The translations under genes were made by a program, and so were the position numbers. From the NCBI GenBank assembly GCA_025963265.1, contig JAOPUY010000435.1:1-6447 (forward strand): DNA of 6,447 nt, in the 5' to 3' direction. The DNA is from Frankiales bacterium. GTDB lineage: Bacteria; Actinomycetota; Actinomycetes; Mycobacteriales; Jatrophihabitantaceae. Positions within the stretch are counted from its first letter, which is position 1. Each line of letters begins with the position of its first letter. Under the pieces are notes generated by a model. The model did no database searches and was not told the origin of the DNA. It was given only the letters and a program-made list of their open reading frames with translations. Shown piece after piece: positions 1 through 6,447 of this stretch.

Positions 1-939
<939 letters not shown>

Positions 940-948
940 CCGACTTTC

Positions 949-983
949 GGGGCGTTTCCGTTGGCTGGCGACAAAAACGCTCC
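949..983 (+). terminator. Imperfect hairpin between convergent genes, probable terminator
   Basis: Arms at 949-957 (GGGGCGTTT) and 975-983 (AAACGCTCC) form a 9-bp stem with one G-U pair. A 2x2 internal mismatch follows (958-959 and 973-974), then a 4-bp inner stem (960-963 with 969-972, one G-U pair) and a 5-base loop. It lies 9 bases after the GGDEF gene stop and 11 bases past the treZ stop. No U-run follows on either strand, so it is not a classical intrinsic terminator, but actinobacterial terminators often lack one. Both wobble pairs become A-C mismatches in the opposite transcript, so the structure is stronger in plus-strand RNA. The function is inferred from structure and position only. 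Confidence 0.45.
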
Positions 984-994
984 GAGACTTGGGC

Positions 995-2743
995 TTAGGT
1001 GGTGCCGAGCACTGCGGCCGACTGAGCGGGCAGCCGGACGCCGTCTGGACCCGATGCCGCAGCGTCGTCGGTCGCGATGAGGATGGCGCCGGGTGGGGTG
1101 AGCACCGTCTGAGCCTGCTCGGCCAAGTTCACCGCCACGGCCAGCCGACCGCGGTGGATCACCATCCAGCGGGCCTGCTCGTCGAAGTCGACTCGGACCT
1201 CGTCCAGCCGCGGGTTGGCCAGGTCCGGATGCTCCCGGCGCAGTCGCAGCAGCCGGCGGTACAAGTCGAGCATCTGCGCGTGCTCGGTCTGCTCGAGCTC
1301 GTCCCACCGCAGCTTGGCCTGCCGGAAGGCCTGCGGGTCCTGAGGATCGATCATCTGCGAGACGTCCCAGCCGTGCTCGGCGAACTCGGCCACCCGTCCC
1401 TCCGCGGTCGCCTTAGCCAGCTCCGGCTCGGGATGGGAGGTGAAGAACGGCCACCGGGTGCTGGCCGCCCACTCCTCACCCATCCACAGCATCGGGGTGA
1501 ACGGGGAGGTCAGCAGCAGCAGGGCGCCGACCCGCAGCAGCGCGGGCGAGGTGATCTCCGGCAGCCTGTCCCCGATGGCCCGGTTGCCGACCTGGTCGTG
1601 ATCCTGCAGGAAGGCGACGAACCGATAGCCGGGCGTCCGGGACCGGTCGACCGGCTTGCCGTGCGGTCGTTTGCGGAAACTCGAGTAGGTGCCGTCGTGG
1701 AAGAAGGCCCGGGTGAGCACCTTGGCCAGCCCGGCCAACGAGCCGAAGTCGTCGTAGTAGCCCTGCCGCTCGCCGGTCAGCAGCGCGTGCAGGCTGTGGT
1801 GCACGTCGTCGTCCCACTGCGCGTCCATGCCGTAGCCGTGCTCGGCCAGCGGCGTGATCATCACCGGGTCGTTGAGGTCCGACTCCGCGATCAGCGTCAG
1901 CGGCCGGCCGGCCCGGTCCTGCAGCTTGCTCACCCGCTCGGCCAGCTCGACCAGCAGGTGCGGCTCACTGCTGTCCTGCAGCGCGTGCACCGCGTCCAGC
2001 CGGAGGCCGTCCAGGTGGAATTCCGACAGCCACATCAGCGCGTTGCCGAGGATGTACTCGCGGACCGCTGGCGAGCCGTCGCCGTCGAGGTTCACCAAGT
2101 CGCCCCAGGTGTTGCGGCCGGGCTTGAAGTAGGGCCCGTACCGCGGCAGGTAGTTGCCGGACGGGCCGAGGTGGTTGTAGACGACGTCGAGAATCACGGC
2201 CAGGCCGAGCTGGTGAGCACGGTCCACCAACCGTTTGAAGCCGTCCGGGCCGCCGTAGGCCTCGTGCACCGCGTACCAGAGCACGCCGTCGTAGCCCCAG
2301 TTCCACTCGCCGTTGAAATCGTTGACCGGCAGCACCTCGAGGTGGGTCACGCCGAGCTCAGCCAGGTGCTCCAGCCGCCGGGCCGCCGCTTCGAAGGTGC
2401 CCTCGGCGGTGAACGTCCCGATGTGCAGCTCGTAGATCACCGAGCCCGGCAGCTCGTGGCCGGGCCAGGCGCCATCGGACCACTCGAAGTCGTCGGCGTA
2501 GAACCGGCTCGCTCGGTGGACGCCGTGCGGTTGACGGCGCGAGCGCGGGTCGGGGAGCAGGTCCTCGCTGTCATCGAGCAGGAACCCGTAATCCCGCCCG
2601 GCGATCGCCTCGGCCACGTCGGCTCGCCACCAGCCGCCCTCGGCCGCCGTCAGTTCGGTGGTCCAGGTGTCGGACGCGTCCGGCTCGCTGATCTGCACTC
2701 GTACCCGCTGAGCCAGCGGGGCCCAGACCTTGACCTCAGCCAT
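995..2743 (-). CDS. treZ: Maltooligosyltrehalose trehalohydrolase (TreZ)
   Basis: Cytosolic GH13 enzyme that hydrolyses the alpha-1,4 bond next to the terminal trehalose unit of maltooligosyltrehalose, releasing free trehalose: the last step of the TreX-TreY-TreZ pathway. It has 582 residues, normal for the family. An N-terminal beta-sandwich domain (about 1-95, beginning VKVWAPLAQRV) is followed by the YELHIGTFT motif (104-112) that opens the catalytic barrel. GH13 motifs are complete: DVVYNH (186-191), GLRLDAVHAL with nucleophile D250, IAESDL with acid/base E287, and QDHDQVGN (380-387) with transition-state stabiliser D383. WMGEEW (420-425) and a C-terminal beta domain follow. The ATG at 2743 is chosen because it begins exactly at the conserved N-terminal domain, overlaps the treY stop as TAATG, and has a GAGG 7 bases upstream. 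The frame stays open further upstream inside treY, but that Arg/Ala-rich extension (46 residues from the furthest start) is not TreZ-like. Stop TAA. Confidence 0.96.
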   Translation of the reverse strand: MAEVKVWAPLAQRVRVQISEPDASDTWTTELTAAEGGWWRADVAEAIAGRDYGFLLDDSEDLLPDPRSRRQPHGVHRASRFYADDFEWSDGAWPGHELPGSVIYELHIGTFTAEGTFEAAARRLEHLAELGVTHLEVLPVNDFNGEWNWGYDGVLWYAVHEAYGGPDGFKRLVDRAHQLGLAVILDVVYNHLGPSGNYLPRYGPYFKPGRNTWGDLVNLDGDGSPAVREYILGNALMWLSEFHLDGLRLDAVHALQDSSEPHLLVELAERVSKLQDRAGRPLTLIAESDLNDPVMITPLAEHGYGMDAQWDDDVHHSLHALLTGERQGYYDDFGSLAGLAKVLTRAFFHDGTYSSFRKRPHGKPVDRSRTPGYRFVAFLQDHDQVGNRAIGDRLPEITSPALLRVGALLLLTSPFTPMLWMGEEWAASTRWPFFTSHPEPELAKATAEGRVAEFAEHGWDVSQMIDPQDPQAFRQAKLRWDELEQTEHAQMLDLYRRLLRLRREHPDLANPRLDEVRVDFDEQARWMVIHRGRLAVAVNLAEQAQTVLTPPGAILIATDDAAASGPDGVRLPAQSAAVLGTT

Positions 2744-2754
2744 TAGCCGGCCTC
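2743..2754 (-). promoter_or_regulatory. treZ ribosome binding site and TAATG stop/start overlap with treY
   Basis: Read on the minus strand, GAGG (2754-2751) is followed by a 7-base spacer and then the ATG of treZ. The A of that ATG is also the last base of the treY TAA stop. This one-base overlap with a recognisable Shine-Dalgarno sequence inside the end of treY fits termination-reinitiation coupling and fixes the treZ start. Confidence 0.75.
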
Positions 2755-5046
2755 GGGCAGTAGCAGGGCCACCGGGTAATGGGCCAGGGCGTGCTCGAGC
2801 GCTATTCGGCCTTGATGGAGCGTGTCGGTCAGCGTGTCGCGATAGCGCCCGGGCGGCAGCTCGACGCTGGTCTCGCGCCAACCCCCGCCGGCGGACAGGC
2901 CAGCGGGCAGTCGAGTGGCCAGGGTGACGGCGCCGCCACGGTCGAAGGCCAGCAGGTGGTTGGCCGCCGGGCCGTCGGCCAGCAGCGGACGGTAGGAGTC
3001 GAACAGCTCGGGACGATCGCGCCGGGCCCGCAATGCGCGCTGCACCAGCCAGAGCTTCGCGGTCGCCGTGTCATCCAGCACGGGCGGCTGGGACTGACCG
3101 GCGAACCCGCGTACGGCGACGGCGCGGGCGGCGAAATCCACCGGCCGGCGATTGTCGGGATCGACTAGGGAGTCCTCCCAGAGCTCACTGCCCTGATAGA
3201 CGTCCGGAACCCCGGGCATGGTCAGTTGGACGAGCTTCTGGGACAGCCCGTTGGCCCGACCGAACGGGGCGATGCGGGCGGCGAAGTCGGCGATCAAGCC
3301 ACGGACGGCCGGATCGTCGTAGGCGGCGTCGACCGCGGCGTGCACCGCGGCCTCGAACGCCTCGTCCGGGTCGATCCAGCCGGTGCCGTCGGCCGCCTCG
3401 CGCATCGCCTTCTCCGCGTAGGCGTGCAGCCGGCCGCGCTCGGCCCGACCGGTGGCGATGAAGGTCTGCCACAGCAGGTAGCCGAAGCTCTGGTTCGGGA
3501 CCGGGGCCAGCTTCAGCAGTTGCCCGGCCACCCCGGACCACTCGGTGGGGAGCTCGGCCAGCACGGCCAGCCGGGCCCGGAGGTCCTCCCCGCGCTTGGT
3601 GTCATGGGTCGACAGCGTCGTCATCCCGGCCGGCGCGCTGGCCAGCCGACGAGCTTGCGCGGCGTGAAAGTCAGCGAGCTCGGCCCCGAAGGTTCCCGGG
3701 TAGCCCCCAACTTCGTTCAAGGCGATGAACCGGTTGTAGCGGTAGTAAGCGGTGTCCTCGACGCCCTTGGCCATGACCGCCCCGGTCGCCTGCTGAAAGC
3801 GGACGCACAATTCGCTGGTCGGATCGCTCAACGTGGGCCGCAGGGCCGCGATGGCACTGGTCAACTCGGGTCGCCGGCGACTGGCCAGCTCGACCGCCCG
3901 CTGCAGGTGCTCGGCGCCCAACGGCAGATAAGAGCGGTACACGCCGAAGGCGACGATCAGCTCGGTGAGGGCCGCGGCCGCGTCGGGCACGGTCGGCGTC
4001 AGCCGAGCCAGCCGGTTGACCTCGGCCCGCAGGATGGTGCTGGCCACCATCCGCTTGCCCTCGGCGATGTGCTCGCTCCAGTCGCGCTCATCGCCGGTGA
4101 GCTCGCGGTAGATCCGACTCAGGTCGCCCTCGGCCGCGGGGTCGACGAGCACCGAGTTCACCTCGGCTAGCGCGTCGTAGCCGGTCATCCCGGCCACCGG
4201 CCAGGCCGCCGGCAGCGTCTCGCCCGGCTCGGTGATCTTCTCGACGGTGATCCAGGCGTCGGGGGCGTCGGCGGCCAGCCGCTGCAGGTACTGCCCGGGA
4301 TCGGCCAGGCCGTCCGGGTGATCGATCCGGATCCCGGCCAGGCCGTAGTCGCTCGACCAGCGCAGAATCTCCGCGTGAGTGGCGGCGTACACCGCCTCGT
4401 CCTCTACCCGCAGGCCGGCCAGATCGGTCACGGCGAAGAACCGCCGGTAGTTCTGCTCGGTGTCGGCTCGCCGGAAGCTGACCAGCTCGTAGTGCTGCCG
4501 ATCGTGCACCGCGGCCGCACTGTCACCGGCGGCCATCGTGCCCGGCGCGATCGGATAGCGGTGCTCGAAGTACCGGAGCTCACCGGCCTGCAGCGTGAGA
4601 TCGCGCTCGAGATCGGCGTCGTCGCCGAGCACCGGGATCAAAATTCGCCCGCCGGCGACATCCCAGTCGACGTCGAACCAGCTCGCGTGCGCGGCCTCGC
4701 GGCCATGCTGCAGCAGGTCCCACCAGGCGGCGTTCTCGACCGGCTTGGACACCCCCATGTGGTTCGGGACGATGTCCACCACGAGGCCCAGGCCGGCGCG
4801 GTGGCAGGCCGCGGCCAGCTCCGCCAGCCCCTCGGGACCGCCGCGCTCGGGGTCCACTCGACGATGGTCGACCACGTCGTAGCCGTGGGTCGAGCCGGTC
4901 GTGGCCTCCAGCAGGGGTGAGACGTAGACCGCGTCGACGCCGAGCTCGACCAGGTAGCCGGTGAGCGCGGCGGCGTCGGCCAACGTGAAGTCGGCGGTTA
5001 TCTGCAAGCGGTAGGTGGAACGGGGAACGCGAGCGGGAACTCTCAC
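2743..5046 (-). CDS. treY: Maltooligosyltrehalose synthase (TreY)
   Basis: Cytosolic GH13 isomerase, (1->4)-alpha-D-glucan 1-alpha-D-glucosylmutase, converting the reducing-end alpha-1,4 linkage of a linear maltooligosaccharide into an alpha,alpha-1,1 linkage, which makes the TreZ substrate. It has 767 residues, the usual family length. Diagnostic motifs in order: STYRLQ (10-15); [16 protein letters not shown] (43-58); GH13 region I DIVPNHMG (91-98); region [12 protein letters not shown] (238-247) with nucleophile D242; region III VEKIT (268-272) with acid/base E269; [14 protein letters not shown] (427-440), characteristic of TreY; region [17 protein letters not shown] (479-493) with D482; and [15 protein letters not shown] (610-624). 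The long insertion within the barrel is typical of TreY and separates it from other GH13 enzymes. The start is GTG at 5046, ten codons ahead of the conserved TYRLQ; no ATG or GTG lies closer. It overlaps the treX stop as GTGA and the treZ start as TAATG. No missing residues or frameshift were seen. Confidence 0.97.
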   Translation of the reverse strand: MRVPARVPRSTYRLQITADFTLADAAALTGYLVELGVDAVYVSPLLEATTGSTHGYDVVDHRRVDPERGGPEGLAELAAACHRAGLGLVVDIVPNHMGVSKPVENAAWWDLLQHGREAAHASWFDVDWDVAGGRILIPVLGDDADLERDLTLQAGELRYFEHRYPIAPGTMAAGDSAAAVHDRQHYELVSFRRADTEQNYRRFFAVTDLAGLRVEDEAVYAATHAEILRWSSDYGLAGIRIDHPDGLADPGQYLQRLAADAPDAWITVEKITEPGETLPAAWPVAGMTGYDALAEVNSVLVDPAAEGDLSRIYRELTGDERDWSEHIAEGKRMVASTILRAEVNRLARLTPTVPDAAAALTELIVAFGVYRSYLPLGAEHLQRAVELASRRRPELTSAIAALRPTLSDPTSELCVRFQQATGAVMAKGVEDTAYYRYNRFIALNEVGGYPGTFGAELADFHAAQARRLASAPAGMTTLSTHDTKRGEDLRARLAVLAELPTEWSGVAGQLLKLAPVPNQSFGYLLWQTFIATGRAERGRLHAYAEKAMREAADGTGWIDPDEAFEAAVHAAVDAAYDDPAVRGLIADFAARIAPFGRANGLSQKLVQLTMPGVPDVYQGSELWEDSLVDPDNRRPVDFAARAVAVRGFAGQSQPPVLDDTATAKLWLVQRALRARRDRPELFDSYRPLLADGPAANHLLAFDRGGAVTLATRLPAGLSAGGGWRETSVELPPGRYRDTLTDTLHQGRIALEHALAHYPVALLLPEAG
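5043..5046 (-). promoter_or_regulatory. GTGA stop/start overlap joining treX and treY
   Basis: On the minus strand the treY start GTG (5046-5044) and the treX stop TGA (5045-5043) share bases in a four-base GTGA overlap. The bases just upstream (GCAGCCTCGG) hold no good Shine-Dalgarno sequence, so treY translation probably depends on ribosomes finishing treX. The dependence on coupling is inference. Confidence 0.7.
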
Positions 5047-6447
5047 CCGAGGCTGCGCAAGACAACAAGAGATCGGCCGGCAACAGTGATGACGGAACTC
5101 GCTTTCGCAACTTTGGTTTTCGGCTTAGCCGCTGACCGGGTGTCGAGGACGACCTGCCAGGATTTGCCGTACTCGGTTGACGGCAGCGTGAACTTGATGG
5201 TCGCGTCATGCGCGTTGAAAGCGAGCAAGAACGAGTCGTCGGTGATCCGTTGACCGCGCGAGTCCTGCTCGGTGATGCCCTGGCCGTTCAGGAAGACGGC
5301 GACTGACCGCCCGAAGCCCGATCCCCAGTCCTTCTCGGTCATGACCGAGCCGTCGGGGGTGAACCAGTCGATGTCGGGCAGCACCTGCGAGCCGACCCGG
5401 CGCACCGGGAGCCCGTCGAAGAAGCGCCGCCGCCGGAACACCGGGTGGGCGGCCCGCAGCGCCGACACGTCGCGGGTGAAGCCGGTCAGGTCGGCGTCGG
5501 CGCTGGCCCAATCGACCCAGGTCGTCTGGTTGTCCTGGCAGAAGCCGTTGTTGTTGCCGCCCTGGGTGCGTCCGAGCTCGTCGCCGTGACCGATCATCGG
5601 GACACCCTGGGACAGCAGCAGGGTCGTGATGAAATTGCGCTGTTGCCGGGCCCGCAGCGCGAGGATCTTGGCATCCTTGGTCGGGCCCTCGACTCCGCAA
5701 TTCCAGGAGCGGTTGTGGCTCTCGCCGTCGTTGTTGTCCTCGCCGTTGTCCTCGTTGTGCTTCTCGTTGTAGGACACGAGGTCGCGCAGGGTGAAGCCGT
5801 CGTGGGCGGTGACGAAGTTGATGGAGGCGACCGGACGGCGGGCTGAGTGCTCGTAGAGGTCCGAGGACCCGGTCAGCCGGGCCGCGAACTCGCCGAGGGT
5901 GGCCGGCTCGCCGCGCCAGAAGTCCCTTACGGTGTCGCGGTACTTGCCGTTCCACTCGGTCCACTGGGGCGGGAAGTTGCCGACCTGGTAGCCGCCGGGT
6001 CCGACGTCCCAGGGCTCGGCGATGAGCTTGACCTGGCTCACGGTCGGGTCCTGCTGGACGAGCTCGAAGAACGTCGCGAGCTTGTCGACGTCGTAGAACT
6101 CGCGCGCCAGCGTGGCCGCGAGGTCGAACCGGAAGCCGTCGACGTGCATCTCGGTCACCCAGTACCGCAGCGAGTCCATGATCAGCTGCAACGAGTGCGG
6201 GTGCCGGACGTTCAGGCTGTTGCCGGTGCCGGTGTAGTCCATGTAGTACCGCTGGTCGTCCTCGACCGTCCGGTAGTACGCCGCGTTGTCGATGCCCCGC
6301 ATCGAGAGCGTCGGGCCCAAGTGGTTGCCCTCGGCCGTGTGGTTGTAGACCACGTCCAGGATCACCTCGATGCCCGCGCGGTGCAGCGCCTTCACCATCT
6401 CGCGGAACTCGCGCACCTGCCCGCCGCGGTCGCCGCTGCCGCTATAC
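5043..6447 (-). CDS. treX: Glycogen debranching enzyme TreX/GlgX (5' partial)
   Basis: Isoamylase-type GH13 debranching enzyme that hydrolyses alpha-1,6 branch points of glycogen to give the linear maltooligosaccharides used by TreY. Only the C-terminal 467 residues are visible, roughly two thirds of a protein usually near 700. The N-terminal CBM48-type domain and start of the barrel lie beyond the right edge. The frame runs to the edge: codons before the GTG at 6416 read [10 protein letters not shown], a conserved TreX stretch, so that GTG is an internal valine. Counting from the first full codon (6446): DVVYNH (31-36); VDGFRFDLA (102-110) with nucleophile D108; LIAEPWD with acid/base E144; [11 protein letters not shown] with D216; the [19 protein letters not shown] segment (227-245) and [15 protein letters not shown], both typical of TreX/GlgX. 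It is named treX rather than glgX because it heads a treX-treY-treZ operon; sequence alone does not separate the two names. The last 35 or so codons are less GC-rich and contain a short lysine-bearing stretch (KPKTKVAK). Confidence 0.95.
   Translation of the reverse strand, partial: YSGSGDRGGQVREFREMVKALHRAGIEVILDVVYNHTAEGNHLGPTLSMRGIDNAAYYRTVEDDQRYYMDYTGTGNSLNVRHPHSLQLIMDSLRYWVTEMHVDGFRFDLAATLAREFYDVDKLATFFELVQQDPTVSQVKLIAEPWDVGPGGYQVGNFPPQWTEWNGKYRDTVRDFWRGEPATLGEFAARLTGSSDLYEHSARRPVASINFVTAHDGFTLRDLVSYNEKHNEDNGEDNNDGESHNRSWNCGVEGPTKDAKILALRARQQRNFITTLLLSQGVPMIGHGDELGRTQGGNNNGFCQDNQTTWVDWASADADLTGFTRDVSALRAAHPVFRRRRFFDGLPVRRVGSQVLPDIDWFTPDGSVMTEKDWGSGFGRSVAVFLNGQGITEQDSRGQRITDDSFLLAFNAHDATIKFTLPSTEYGKSWQVVLDTRSAAKPKTKVAKASSVITVAGRSLVVLRSLG

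Noticed and set aside
940..994. Small RNA or promoter in the convergent intergenic gap
   Set aside because: The gap is only 55 bases and is mostly taken up by the hairpin. No -10/-35 pair or other signal stands out.
2171..2197. Near-identical 27-base match (24 of 27) between treZ and treX at about 6339-6365
   Set aside because: Both stretches encode GH13 region I (VILDVVYNH) in the same frame, so this is conserved motif plus shared codon bias, not a mobile or regulatory repeat.
989..2746. 585-codon open frame on the plus strand, almost exactly opposite treZ
   Set aside because: It is a shadow of treZ codon bias in GC-rich DNA. Its product is low-complexity (rich in Val, Gln, Arg, Gly and Pro), has no recognisable domain, starts at a TTG without a ribosome site, and contradicts the clear TreZ motifs.
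2744..2881. 46-residue N-terminal extension of TreZ into treY
   Set aside because: The extension is Arg/Ala-rich, overlaps the conserved treY end in another frame, and lies ahead of a well-placed ATG with GAGG that matches the family N-terminus.
3226..4170. 314-codon open frame on the plus strand opposite treY
   Set aside because: The same antisense codon-bias effect; there is no domain and the composition is Gly/Arg/Gln-rich.
6414..6416. GTG as a treX start codon
   Set aside because: The frame continues to the window edge with the conserved TreX residues GDRGGQ, and a start here would remove the N-terminal domain and part of the barrel. It is an internal valine.

Overview
The window is a high-GC bacterial chromosome segment, dense in genes. 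Strong G/C bias at third codon positions, GTG and TTG start candidates, and the treX-treY-treZ gene order point to an actinobacterium (Actinomycetota). The genus cannot be read from the sequence. There is no sign of mobile elements, phage, CRISPR or RNA genes.

Layout: positions 1-939 (+) hold the 3' part of a membrane-anchored GGDEF protein, a probable diguanylate cyclase with intact active-site and inhibitory-site motifs. Positions 940-994 form a short convergent intergenic gap whose centre is an imperfect hairpin, probably a transcription terminator. From 995 to the right edge the minus strand carries three consecutive GH13-family genes, transcribed right to left: treX (glycogen debranching enzyme, cut by the window edge), treY (maltooligosyltrehalose synthase) and treZ (maltooligosyltrehalose trehalohydrolase). 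The genes overlap by 4 bases (GTGA, treX/treY) and 1 base (TAATG, treY/treZ), so they are almost certainly one translationally coupled operon. The operon promoter lies beyond the window.

Together the three enzymes form the complete TreX-TreY-TreZ route from glycogen to trehalose. TreX removes alpha-1,6 branches and supplies linear maltooligosaccharides. TreY isomerises the reducing-end linkage to an alpha,alpha-1,1 bond. TreZ then cuts off free trehalose and leaves a shortened glucan. All three proteins keep the GH13 catalytic triad, so the pathway looks functional. Trehalose serves as a compatible solute, a carbon store and, in some actinobacteria, a cell-envelope glycolipid precursor.

This is an ordinary metabolic region. 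I found no convincing undescribed system. The points worth a second look are small: the strand-asymmetric hairpin, the contrast between the two coupled starts, the lower-GC lysine-containing tail of TreX, and the convergent c-di-GMP gene.
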